A DNA stretch of 64,000 nucleotides, from NCBI GenBank assembly GCA_946699065.1, contig CAMPDV010000200.1, positions 434,001 to 498,000 of the forward strand. Direction: 5' to 3'. The notes under the pieces were generated by a model that was not told where the DNA came from, made no database searches, and saw nothing but the letters and a program-made list of their open reading frames with translations. The DNA comes from Loxodes magnus (Eukaryota > Ciliophora > Karyorelictea > Loxodida > Loxodidae). Position numbers and translations under genes: made by a program. Below, in pieces: positions 27,201 through 39,000 of this stretch; the first letter of the stretch is position 1; each line of letters starts with the position of its first letter.

Positions 27201-29296
27201 CTGATAATGATGTTTTTTGATATCCAAAGAGAGTAGTTCTAAAGAGAATAAAGTAAGAATAAAATGGTATTAAATTGAGTGTTGAGTTTCAGAATTAAAA
27301 GACGTAAATAATTTTATTTCTGATAATGATGTTTTTTGATATCCAAAGAGAGTAGTTCTAAAGAGAATAAAGTAAGAATAAAATGGTATTAAATTGAGTG
27401 TTGAGTTTCAGAATTAAAAGACGTAAATAATTTTATTTCTGATAATGATGTTTTTTGATATCCAAAGAGAGTAGTTCTAAAGAGAATAAAGTAAGAATAA
27501 AATGGTATTAAATTGAGTGTTGAGTTTCAGAATTAAAAGACGTAAATAATTTTATTTCTGATAATGATGTTTTTTGATATCCAAAGAGAGTAGTTCTAAA
27601 GAGAATAAAGTAAGAATAAAATGGTATTAAATTGAGTGTTGAGTTTCAGAATTAAAAGACGTAAATAATTTTATTTCTGATAATGATGTTTTTTGATATC
27701 CAAAGAGAGTAGTTCTAAAGAGAATAAAGTAAGAATAAAATGGTATTAAATTGAGTGTTGAGTTTCAGAATTAAAAGACGTAAATAATTTTATTTCTGAT
27801 AATGATGTTTTTTGATATCCAAAGAGAGTAGTTCTAAAGAGAATAAAGTAAGAATAAAATGGTATTAAATTGAGTGTTGAGTTTCAGAATTAAAAGACGT
27901 AAATAATTTTATTTCTGATAATGATGTTTTTTGATATCCAAAGAGAGTAGTTCTAAAGAGAATAAAGTAAGAATAAAATGGTATTAAATTGAGTGTTGAG
28001 TTTCAGAATTAAAAGACGTAAATAATTTTATTTCTGATAATGATGTTTTTTGATATCCAAAGAGAGTAGTTCTAAAGAGAATAAAGTAAGAATAAAATGG
28101 TATTAAATTGAGTGTTGAGTTTCAGAATTAAAAGACGTAAATAATTTTATTTCTGATAATGATGTTTTTTGATATCCAAAGAGAGTAGTTCTAAAGAGAA
28201 TAAAGTAAGAATAAAATGGTATTATTAAATTGAGTGTTGAGTTTCAGAATTAAAAGACGTAAATAATTTTATTTCTGATAATGATGTTTTTTGATATCCA
28301 AAGAGAGTAGTTCTAAAGAGAATAAAGTAAGAATAAAATGGTATTAAATTGAGTGTTGAGTTTCAGAATTAAAAGACGTAAATAATTTTATTTCTGATAA
28401 TGATGTTTTTTGATATCCAAAGAGAGTAGTTCTAAAGAGAATAAAGTAAGAATAAAATGGTATTAAATTGAGTGTTGAGTTTCAGAATTAAAAGACGTAA
28501 ATAATTTTATTTCTGATAATGATGTTTTTTGATATCCAAAGAGAGTAGTTCTAAAGAGAATAAAGTAAGAATAAAATGGTATTAAATTGAGTGTTGAGTT
28601 TCAGAATTAAAAGACGTAAATAATTTTATTTCTGATAATGATGTTTTTTGATATCCAAAGAGAGTAGTTCTAAAGAGAATAAAGTAAGAATAAAATGGTA
28701 TTAAATTGAGTGTTGAGTTTCAGAATTAAAAGACGTAAATAATTTTATTTCTGATAATGATGTTTTTTGATATCCAAAGAGAGTAGTTCTAAAGAGAATA
28801 AAGTAAGAATAAAATGGTATTAAATTGAGTGTTGAGTTTCAGAATTAAAAGACGTAAATAATTTTATTTCTGATAATGATGTTTTTTGATATCCAAAGAG
28901 AGTAGTTCTAAAGAGAATAAAGTAAGAATAAAATGGTATTAAATTGAGTGTTGAGTTTCAGAATTAAAAGACGTAAATAATTTTATTTCTGATAATGATG
29001 TTTTTTGATATCCAAAGAGAGTAGTTCTAAAGAGAATAAAGTAAGAATAAAATGGTATTAAATTGAGTGTTGAGTTTCAGAATTAAAAGACGTAAATAAT
29101 TTTATTTCTGATAATGATGTTTTTTGATATCCAAAGAGAGTAGTTCTAAAGAGAATAAAGTAAGAATAAAATGGTATTAAATTGAGTGTTGAGTTTCAGA
29201 ATTAAAAGACGTAAATAATTTTATTTCTGATAATGATGTTTTTTGATTCCAAAGAGAGTTTTAAAGTAAGAATAAAATGGTATTAAATTGAGTGTT

Positions 29297-30117
29297 TTTT
29301 TTATTTGTTTTCAATCTTTTTTTAGTTCATTTGACTTTTCTATACTATTTTTAAAATTTTTTGATTATTTTTTTTTTACAAACAATTTAATTATTTTTGA
29401 TTTTTTTGATTTTTTTGATTTTTTATGCAATCATCAATTCTACTTTTTTTTGTTTTTTTTTCTCTTTTTTTTTCAAAACGCTTTTGCTATATCTTATATT
29501 TTTTTCATTTTTTATTATTGTTTGCTTAAAAAAAAATTCTTTTTTTTTCTTTATTAAACTTTCAAAGATCATTTTTTTGAAATTTTTTATAAACATATAT
29601 ATAAAAATTTTTTATTTGATATTTTTAATTGATTGATGCTTCAAGAGTTTAACGAGATCATTGTAATATTTTTATATATTTAAGAAGATAACAGAAAGAT
29701 CTGCCATGAATTCTTTTTTGTATGCTTTATATTCATTTTGTTTTTTAATTATTTTTTTCATTTTATTTAAACTGCAATGAATTATAAAAGTTATGATAAT
29801 TTCTTAAGATTTTTATGAATTATTATATTATTTCTGAATTTTTTTTATCAGATTTATTATATTTTTTTATTATTCGGATTTTTTTTTTTTTTAAACTGCA
29901 ATTTTTTTGTATGTTTATGTTTTCAAGTTTGTTGCATTAAATATTTTTCTTTACTAAATTTATTTTTTTAAAGAAGTGTATCTTTATTATGAAAATAATT
30001 CTGATATTTTAGACTTTTATCTTTTTTACGATTTTTTTTCTCTCTTTTAATAAGTTAACTAATTCTTTATGATATAATATTTTTTAATATATTGTTTTAT
30101 TTTTTTAAATATATAAA
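29297..30117. other. T-rich flank right of the satellite
   Basis: Immediately after the last satellite copy the plus strand becomes strongly T-rich, with long T runs broken by ATT/GATT motifs. This is the opposite strand bias to the A-rich left flank. Open stretches at 29288-29636 are low-complexity F/I/L and not convincing genes. The last 100 bp or so before 30118 would hold the upstream region of the next gene, but I recognise no promoter element. Confidence 0.6.
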
Positions 30118-31017
30118 ATGGGTTTGTGTAATAAACCTTAATAGAAATAGAGCAGTCGAAATTAGTTTGTATAATAACCTTAAATTTTGTCTCCTCTAGA
30201 TAAATTTGTTAGTTAACAAAGCGTTAATCCATAAACTGTTTATATCTAATAGCCAGTATAACAAGCATAGCCAGCCCCCTTTGATTATAATAGAAAAGAT
30301 TTTGGTGCACCCGATGCTCACTTCCGATCAGATTACCAAAAAACTTAAGACAAGTTTTATAATGGATTTTTGATGCAAAAAAATGGATAATAACAGGCTG
30401 GAATTCCCTAGTATTAATAACCTTAGTTCCCTGGAGGTATTGGAAACATAAATTAAAATTAATAGACAAATTAGATGGTTAATCCTTACATATCTTAAAT
30501 TGGTCCGATTGGAGGTTTGAACTTAACTGCTGTGACTAATTTAGGCAGCAGCCATGTTGGATAAATTATAAATTAAAAGCAAGACTTTTAAATCGATTAG
30601 CGAACTAATTAGTATTATGATTAAAGTGTGAAAACTACGCATAAAGGGGATATAAATATAGGAAATATTAAAAATATAGGATATTAAGACAAATCGACGA
30701 AAAATATAGATTAAAGAAATTAAACCTTTTAAAACAATTGTTAAAGTAACACATATATGAATGATGTAGGAAATAATAAAACTTTCTAGAATTGTGGAAA
30801 TAACATAAATATGTAGAATGTAGGAAATAATGAAAATTACTAGAATTGTGGAAATAACATAAATATGTAGAATGTAGGAAATAATACAAATTACTAGAAT
30901 TCAGGAAATAACACAAATATGTAGAATGTAGGAAATAATACATATTAATAGAATTCAGGAAATAACTCAAATATGTAGAATGCAGGCAACACAGCATATG
31001 CAGTGGCTGCGAATTGA
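30118..31017 (+). CDS. 299-aa Q/N-rich protein with MGLC N-terminus and 9-residue repeats
   Basis: This is the cleanest gene in the window: ATG 30118, one frame, 300 codons, ending at TGA 31015-31017. TAA/TAG are used many times as Gln and no in-frame TGA occurs before the stop. The protein begins MGLCNKP: Gly2 fits N-myristoylation and Cys4 fits palmitoylation, so membrane attachment is a reasonable inference. Residues about 20-135 are Gln/Pro-rich and low-complexity (QQPVQQAQPAPFDYNRKDFG). Residues about 136-165 are more ordered (ISQIGPIGGLNLTAVTNLGS). From about residue 214 the protein consists of 9-residue repeats of the form Q-N-x-G-N-N-x-N-x, ending in AGNTAYAVAAN. No catalytic motif, membrane helix or known family is recognised. 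Base composition is clearly less AT-rich than the flanks. Overlapping minus-strand open stretches are shadows. Confidence 0.8.
30757..30993 (+). repeat. In-frame 27-bp coding repeats (9 residues)
   Basis: Nearly nine units of 27 bp encode QN-x-GNN-x-N-x. They alternate in two flavours: an M-type (NMQNVGNN) and a Y-type (NYQNSGNN or NYQNCGNN), giving a 54-bp super-period. The Q in each unit is TAG. Units differ at a few bases, so the array is older or less homogenised than the WD40 and satellite arrays. Confidence 0.8.
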
Positions 31018-31803
31018 AAAATAAACATTAAAACTTTGAATTAGTTTAAAACACTTATCTTTAAAAGTTAAAATTATTAAAATTATTAAATTAATTATTT
31101 GATAGATAAATAATAGGATTCTAATTTGATAAACTTTTCTTTTCACTTTTTCTATTTAATAAAAATTATATTTTCAATGTTAATTAAAATTTTAGAATTT
31201 ATTTAGAAAAAAGAATTTTAAATATTTGCACTAATTTTTTTAATGATAGACTAAATTTGTTAGATTCATGTGATATTTTTTATAGATACTAAAATAATTA
31301 AACTTAAAAGAAATAATTAAGATAATTAGACTGAATTAAAGTTTTAAAATATATCTTTTATCTTTATTTACTAAGTCTAAGATGCTTGATCTTAGAATGT
31401 TTTAAAGAAGTTATACATACAAGTATTACTTTACCTTTTGACTTGAAATTAACTTAAAAATTTCCAAAAAATATTAATTAATAATTCTCCTTATCGTTAG
31501 AATCCATAATTTTCATAATATTTACTTTTATTTAGAAATATTCTTAATAATCTTAAAATTGATAATAAGTTAAGCAACTGTCAATAAGACTAGAGATACT
31601 TAGCTACAAAAAATATTAATTTTTAAATAAAGGTAAGATAGAAGTAGTTTTGTGTTAAACTTTTGCAAATTATTACATAAAGAGATCAAGTCAGAAATAT
31701 TTCAACTCCATCCAATAATTTTGAACTCAAACTTTAATTTTATCACAAAATCAGCAATTTTAATTATTTTCCCAGAGTTAAACCAAAAAAATAAATTCAT
31801 CAA
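31018..31803. other. AT-rich intergenic interval
   Basis: AT-rich sequence between the stop of the Q/N-rich gene and the degraded copy B. I see no RNA gene, ordered repeat or convincing coding stretch. Possible extra N-terminal remnants of copy B could extend into the last 100-200 bp, but similarity to copy A is not clear there. Confidence 0.5.
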
Positions 31804-33238
31804 ATGGCATTTTTTATCATGCATTTAGTGCAAAATTGAAATAATCATTTATATCTAGACCTGAAAAAAATAGAAATGCAATAACTTTACATAATGATTA
31901 AAAAACTAAAAATGATATGAAAATTCCATAATGAGTACATTTTATTTGAATTCTATAAAAGTAAATTTTCTAATTTTTATTAATATGCTAGACAATTACT
32001 AACAGAACTAAAATAAGTCTACAAATTATAAATTTAATTTATTGAAGACTAAATAAATAAAACATTTGAAAGCTTAAGAAAAGTTGAACATAAGTTTGCT
32101 AATCTTGAAAATTAGTTAGAAAGATAGATCACTTTAAGAATAATAGTTATATAAGGCAATTACTAAGCTTTGATTAAAGCAGCTAAAATTTTCTGATAGA
32201 AAAGAACTTCAGTTCAACTCAAAGCATAAAATCTAAGTAAGATTAATATATTAAACTAGCTAATAAATTTTTAAAATTCTAAAAATCTAGCAATGAAAGC
32301 TTTAAAATTGATTTCCTAGTTTTTTTTCGATTTGAAAAATAAATTAGAAAATGCTTATTATTTTATAAATATTTTTCTTAGTCACTAATTTATCGAGTAA
32401 GTTAAACTTAAAGGGATATGTTTTAATAATTAATCATTTTTAAAAGATCATAATTAAACAACTGACTAGTTTATTAAATCAGAATAATAATATGAAAGTT
32501 TAAGATAATAAAATTAGAAATTTTTAATTTATTTTAAGATAATGAAAAGGTTTAGGTTGATGAAACACAAATTACAAATTTGTAAAATGCATTGTAAGTG
32601 AGAGAGATAGTTAGTAAACTTTGATTTACTTATTACCGAAAAAAAGTTGTTATTAGCGATTTAGATGAGGCAAGAAAATTTTTAAATAAAACTTTCGGCA
32701 AAAATAATTGCTGATGAAACGATAAATTTATTGAATAAAACTTATCATATGAAAATTTAGTAAAATTAACCAACATTTTAAAAGGGTGGAAATAATGTAA
32801 TGCAAACAAATTTTGATGCGATCGTTCAGTACATCGATATTTATTCAGCGATTTCTTAGAGTTGAGTAGTGAAAAAATTAGATAAAGTCGAGAAAGCATA
32901 TTAAAAAGTATGGTAAGAACATTAAAAAAATGATCAACTTAAAGAAATGGAAACAAATGAGAAAAGAAAATTTTATTAGATACATCAGACGTTCAAGAAT
33001 TAATTAGATATAGAATCTAACTTCATTTTACGTATGTTTTAGTGTAAAAATCATTTTTAAAAGTTGAGATATAGAAGAAAATTTTATTGATCAAATTTTT
33101 TTTATAGCTTACTGATCTCTGTTTGCATAGTTTAAAGAAGTTAATCTTCTTTTCTATAAACATATTTATTTACAAAATGATTTTACTTCTCGAGATATTT
33201 TTTTAAAAAGATGTTATGATTTAATTATGAAACTTTGA
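31804..33238 (+). pseudogene. Copy B: frameshifted paralogue of the 5734-7635 coiled-coil gene
   Basis: Read with TAA/TAG = Gln and TGA = Trp, this region aligns with the product of 5734-7635 at matching spacing. Examples (B versus A) are FESLRKVEHKFANLENQL vs HENLKFAENQFAHLETEL, SEQQYESLR vs AEQQQYESFR, IMKRFRL vs LMKRIKI, VISDLDEARKFLNKT vs AISEIEEAQNVFDKT, and QNDFTSRDI vs PNDFISQDI. The matches fall in three frames: line-start frame to about 32640, a second frame to about 32900, and a third from about 33000 to a TGA at 33236. At least two indels are therefore present, the first near an A7 run at about 32640. The segment matching the last 130 or so residues of copy A is missing. The start at ATG 31804 is approximate. 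B is most likely a decayed, 3'-truncated duplicate. The minus-strand open stretch at 32633-32899 is a shadow. Confidence 0.7.
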
Positions 33239-33243
33239 AGAAA

Positions 33244-33289
33244 AAAAAACTCTCAGTAGATTTTTATAAAAACATCTTACTGAGTTTTT
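33244..33289. repeat. Imperfect inverted repeat (hairpin)
   Basis: AAAACTC, AGTA and GAT on the left pair with ATC, TACT and GAGTTTT on the right around a short A/T loop with small bulges, followed by T-rich sequence. It lies just after the end of copy B and before the LINE. It could form a hairpin in RNA or DNA; its role is unknown. Confidence 0.4.
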
Positions 33290-33422
33290 AATAGATAAAT
33301 AATCTTTTCAGAATATATCAATGAATTAAAGATTAAGTTTATATTGGAACTTGAAAAATTAAATATTAGAAAAATAATAAAAAAAGATGTTTTTAGTGCA
33401 TGAAGATTATAAAAAAAAATAT

Positions 33423-35998
33423 ATGGAACTTAAAAATTTAAATCCTATTACCGCGCTCAAGTTAGTCTCAGGACAGCAAGAGATTGTGGTTAAGGGTTTG
33501 GATAAGGTTCACTCCTTATAACAGCTAATATAACTATAAAACTAAAATAACCTAAATCAACTCATTGTTTTAACTTAATAATACTTTGAAACTTTTGATT
33601 TATAGCAGTCATAAATGTATTAGATCTACAAGAATATAATTGACTAAATTAGCAAAAATTAATTTCCGAAGAAAAATAAAAAAGCAGAACTTATATGTCG
33701 AATGAGATTAAACTTTAAGAAAAATATTATTATTTATTTCTTAAATGAAAAAGACCTTAAAAAATTTATTAATGATCATGAGAATATAGAAATATTAGAT
33801 AGCCAATCTGGACTTAAACTCCTCTTTTAAATCTAAGAAAAAGTTCATTTGAAAAACCTTAACTTAGATAAATATAAGATTATCATTTTACCAACTTAAC
33901 CAATTAGCCTCCAGGATATTCTTACGATTTTTGATTAAATCCTAAATATCTAAATAGTTGAAATACAACTAGATAATGAAAAGCAGCAAGAATAAGATAT
34001 AACAAAAATTAGAACTTTTACATTACTTGTTAAATTGGCATAAGAATAAATAAATAAACTTCCAAACATCATACAATACTTAGATATAAAACTAAAATTA
34101 AGACATAAAAAATAAATATGTTGTTTATTCTGTAATGAAGAAGGTCATCATTTTAAATACTGTAGCAAAATTATAGGATAAAAAATTTAAACATTAAAAA
34201 AATAAAGGAAAGGTAAAACAAAACCTAGATTTTGGATATAAATATAAAAATTTAAGGCTTGGAATAATAACTAAAGATTAATATAGAAAATGAAACTAAA
34301 AACTAAAGCAATTAAGTTCAACAAACTGAAATAAATAAGTAGATATATGCCTCTTATAACTAAAATAATATTTAAATTGACGACATTTTAGAACCCAATT
34401 AAGCATAGTAAGATTTTCAATCTTAACTTAATCTTAAGAACCTGGAACTGCAGCTCAACTAAGAATCTTTTTATGTAGAAAGTTAAAATACCATAAATCT
34501 AAGTAGATAATAGGAAAAGACTAAAAATTTTGGGTAAAAAGAGGATTAATAGTTTATTATTTTTAATAATAACTCTTAAGAACCATAGAATATAGAAAGA
34601 AATAAAGCAAGGAGTATTTATAGCTGGGACTTAGAAACAAAATAAGCAAATAACCAAGAACAAAAATTCGATCTAAGAGTAGCAAATCACCAAGAATAAA
34701 TTTGAACTATTCTAAACTTTAATTATTATTATAAGAATAATTATATTAGTTATGCAATAAATAAGATTAATATCGTTATCAAGAGAAATTAAATGAATAA
34801 ATTTCTAATCAAATTAATATAGTTAAAAAATTAATTAGTGGAAAATTAATTCCAAATTGACGACTTAGAATATATAGAAACAAAACAAAAAAAAATTAGC
34901 TATGGAAGAAAAAATTTAGCAATTATTATAAAACCAAGATAACTTTAAACTAAATAATGAATATCTAATTGAGGATCTAGATAATTAAAATGGACTAAAT
35001 GAACAATTAGAATAAGAGATTGAAAATTTAAATTTTAATTATGAAATAGAAATAGAACAGTATTTGAACAAAATAGTAAAAATAAAATAATAAAAAAGTT
35101 AAATAAAATAGGAATTAAATGACAAAAATTTAGTAATAAAAAATGTTGAAAATAAACTAATAACAATACAATAAGAAAACCAAGCTTTAAAAATCTAAAA
35201 GTTAGACTTATATAAAAGCTATTAAATTAAGATGAATCAGAATGAGGAAGAAACTTAATTTGCTATAAGAGCAAATGCAGAAAAAGATCATTAAATTAAA
35301 AAAAAGAAATATTTATAGAATAATAAAAATAGAAGATAAACTATTTAGAAAATATCAACATTAACCTAAGGTAAAACCACTAGTACAAACAAAAAATAAA
35401 ATTTGATTTTAAGAATACCAAATAACAAAAACAAAAAATTAACACTTTATTTTGTTATCTCTTGAACGAACAATAACAAACCAAAATATAGTAATTAGAA
35501 AATAGATCTTAAATACTTTAACAAAAATTTAATATTAAATAGCAAAATGATATAGAAATAGAGAAATACGATAAATACCAAAATAAAATAAAATAAAGAT
35601 AGATCTAAACCTACAAAAAAATTAAAATTGGGAACATTAAATCTCTTAAAGTCAATAATTAAACTTAAAAATTTGATGAAAAAACTGAAAATAATCAATA
35701 AGAAAAAAAGCATAATAAAAATTGATAATTGAAAAATACTAAAAAAAAAAAATTAAGAAATTTTAAAGAATAAGATTAAACATGCCTTAAATAAATTACT
35801 AATAATAATGGTTAAAGATACATATAAATGATTAATTAAAAGCCTATGTGGAAGATTCAAAAAAAAAGCGATATATAGAAACATATATTGATTATAAGTT
35901 AGAAAAAATAATTCCATAAAAACAAGCATAATTTCATTTCTTGATGAAGTTAATAAAACAAAATAAAAAATTTCTAAGTATTTAAACAATTAATGATA
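33423..35998 (+). pseudogene. LINE ORF1, gag-like with CCHC zinc knuckle and coiled coils
   Basis: ATG 33423 starts a well-formed N-terminus (MELKNLNPITALKLVSGQQE) in one frame to about 34200. This includes an ordered domain (LDKYKIIILPTQPISLQDIL) and a perfect zinc knuckle C-x2-C-x4-H-x4-C at 34122-34163 (CLFCNEEGHHFKYC). Such knuckles bind nucleic acid in retroelement ORF1/Gag proteins. The frame then moves to the next one (about 34230-34890, DDILEPNQAQQDFQSQ, LNLKNLELQLNQESFY). It returns at an A9 run near 34895, where a coiled coil begins (MEEKIQQLLQNQDNFK, continuing to about 35390). It shifts again (about 35440-35720, LLNEQQQTKIQQLENR). The last 180 bp read best in the ORF2 frame (YIETYIDYKLEKII), so the ORF1/ORF2 boundary is uncertain. 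Multiple frame changes indicate decay. Confidence 0.7.
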
Positions 35999-36000
35999 AA

Positions 36001-39000
36001 ATGACACTGTGTCTTTGTGCTGGCAAATTAAATGGTGGCATGTAATCATAAAATTATTCATATATTAGTCAATAAAATTTAAGAAAACAATATAACCAAC
36101 AAAATAATCATTAATGAATAATGAATTAAAATTAAGATTACTAAAAATATATTCATTTAAGAAACAATCTTACTAAATTCGAAAAAATATAATACAACTA
36201 CCTAGATGAATATTATTAACTTTTTCCCAATTTTGAATAATTTAATTAATTTAATTATAAACTAGATAATCCAAGAATGTTCAGAGAAAATTTAAAAATG
36301 ATTTAAAGAAAAGAAAAAATTTAATAAATAGGATCGTTTAATATAGTTGGAGGATATTTCGACAAAAAAGAAACAATATTTGAATTAATTAAGAAACATA
36401 ATCTCAACATTATTCTATTATAAGAAACTTTTATTAAAAAAGAACCAAAAACCCTACATAAATCTTTTAAATAATTCTTCTTGCCAGGTCTTACTTAAAA
36501 AGCAGGTTTAATTTCTTTCTTTAAAAAGGACCTAGACGTTCAAGAAATATTACTTGAGGAAAATTTTAATAGGATCTAAGCATTTATTTTAGATGAAATT
36601 ATAATAATAAATGTTTATCTTACCACTAGTAATTATACTCAACAGTTCATAAATGATTGTTACTTAAAAATAGGAAAAATAATAATATAAAATTAGAATA
36701 AACATTTCATTATTGCTGGAGACTTTAATGCGCACCTATATAATTATGATAATTAAACAGATACAGATCTCTAATTATTTAATTTTACATAAACTAATGA
36801 ACTCATAGATACAAATTAAAATTAAATTCCCACACATTAAATAAAATAAAACAAAATACAATAAATCATTGACTATATCTTCTTAGACTAGGACTTAGAG
36901 TAATCAACAAAATACATATTCACAGTAGATAAAGAAACAGGAGTTAATACTGACCATTATCTCTTAGTACTGAATATAATGCTAAAATAAATGACGGTTA
37001 ATTTAAATGCAGAAAATTAGTAAATAAGAATGATATATAATCTAAATAAACTATAAGACTAAGAAAAACTATAATTATATAAAAACTAATTCCTTGGTGC
37101 TTATGATTTTTTTGAAAATAATATATAAAATTTGAATTTATCGTTATAATACAGATTTTAAAAAATTTAATCCATATTGCAGCTCTGGAGATACTTGATC
37201 AAAGATAATAAAATCAACCAAAACTGCCTTCATCTGTAGCGATATAAATGAATAAAGCCAGAAATGCAAGAATATAATATATAAATTAATTAAACTAATT
37301 TAACCGTATGAATGATGAAGTCATCTAAATGAAATTAGAGGCAAAAAGGTAAAAGAAAAAATTCGTAAAAATGAAGAATGCCATGTGAAAAAATATAAAT
37401 GGATAAAAATAAATAAATTTGAACGGTAATAACCAGGAAATGGCTAAGCAAGCAAATAAAATTTTCAATCCTAAAAAAGCTCTAAATATGAATCTCAATT
37501 CAAATTAGACAGAACAATTTATTAAAAATTGAGAAAGTGTATTAAACTAATATAAAGATACTAATTAATAAGAAATATTTAAAGAAGTAATAAAAATAGA
37601 TGAAATCTACAAACAAAATAAAATTCTTTAATAAAAAATAGCATAATCATGGAGTAAAATATTATACTAAGAAGTTGCTGATATAATAAGATACCTCCCA
37701 AATAATAAAGCTGCAGGTTTTGATTAAATACCAAATGAATTAATTAAATATGCAGGACATGAACTTTTAAAAATTTTAACAAAATTCTATCAAAACTGCT
37801 AACGCGATTAATTAATCCCTGCCGAACTAAATAAAATTAAAACAATAATGATCCATAAAAAAGATTCCAAATATGATTGAAAAAATTATAGACCAATAGC
37901 AATTATAAATACAATCTAAAAAATATTCGACAAGATAATATCAAACCATATATATAAAGATGTAATTGAGTAAAACCAAATTAATAAAGACTAAAAAGGA
38001 TTCATAAAGAAAATGCAAACTACAATAAACATATGACAAATATAATAGATAATGAATCATTATTAAGAAAGTAAGAAAAAAAAGAAAGAAAATGAATCGT
38101 TGATTTTTACTTTGATTGATATTGAGAAAATGTTTGATTCTATAAATCACTATTTACTTTTTAAATAACTAGAAAGATTTAAAATAGCCGATAACTTAAT
38201 AAAAACATTGAAAAACATATATTCTCAAGTACAAATACACTTATAACTAGAAGACTAAATCACTAGAAAAATAGACTAAAAAAATGGTATACTTTAAGGA
38301 AGCTCATCAGGACCTATACTAGCCATAATTTATTATGATATTGTTATGTAATACTTAGAATAATATAATAAATTATGATACAAGATAGGAAATATATAAT
38401 ACTCAAAATTAGCATGAGCTGACGATTTATTACTAATCCCCAACAACGCTTAAAGAATGTAATAATTAATAGATCAAACTTAAAGAATATTCAATATAAT
38501 AAAATTAAAAATAAACTTAATAAGAACCGAATGCATTAATATTAGTAAAGAGAAATAAGAGAACTAAAAAAAATTAGATTTGAAAATATAAGGGAAATTA
38601 ATTTAATAAAAGAAAACTGTTGAATATTTAGGATTCGCAATTGATCAGAATAATTAATTAATTACACATATACAAAAAGTACAAAATAAATATTAGTAGG
38701 CCAAGTACTTATTTTAATAGTAATTTTACAGCAGATTTAATAAGACGATCCCAATTAATTTCAAAAATTTATTCAGATTATTTATTCTACCTAAATTAGA
38801 ATATGGTGCTGAAATAATTCCATATAGTATACAAACTGGAATAACAAAGGTGAAAAACTAAATACATGTAAGTTAACGATAAATTATAAGATAATATATG
38901 AAAATGCCATAAGCATCTTGAAATGAGTTACAACACATAGATTTTAAATGACTTGTATTTGAATAAATAACTGCAAAAAGATATTTTAAATTTTATAGAA

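Larger units (their letters stand above)
9056..29296 (+). repeat. 119-bp satellite array, about 170 tandem copies
   Basis: A 119-bp unit containing the landmark GATAATGATG repeats head-to-tail for 20.2 kb. Landmark positions fall exactly 119 bp apart in runs of 40, 20, 10, 16, 10, 58 and 8 units. Between these runs are a few length variants: 88 and 113 bp (13821-14021), 127 bp (16402), 123 bp (17719), 120 bp (19746, one extra T), a fused pair of 197 bp (21056) and 122 bp (28155). The last copy (29229-29296) is shortened and decayed. I saw no base substitutions among the full-length copies I compared. The unit is AT-rich, contains a GATATC palindrome and has no spacers. 119 is not a multiple of 3, so no frame is kept from copy to copy. 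Near-perfect identity points to recent amplification or efficient homogenisation. A centromeric or heterochromatic role is possible but unsupported here. Confidence 0.97.

Noticed and set aside
9056..29296. CRISPR array or 5S rRNA gene cluster (unit length near 120 bp)
   Set aside because: No spacers between repeats; the unit is AT-rich and has no 5S promoter or stem sequences.
29288..29636. Plus-strand F/I/L-rich ORFs as small membrane proteins
   Set aside because: They are translations of T runs with no other support.
30224..30997. Minus-strand ORFs at 30224-30469 and 30668-30997 as genes
   Set aside because: They lie antisense to the clean 299-residue gene, and the second is the reverse reading of its 27-bp repeats.
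36001..36004. ATGA stop-start overlap between LINE ORF1 and ORF2
   Set aside because: The sequence allows it in one frame, but coding-like sequence in the ORF2 frame already continues upstream of 36001, so the boundary cannot be fixed.
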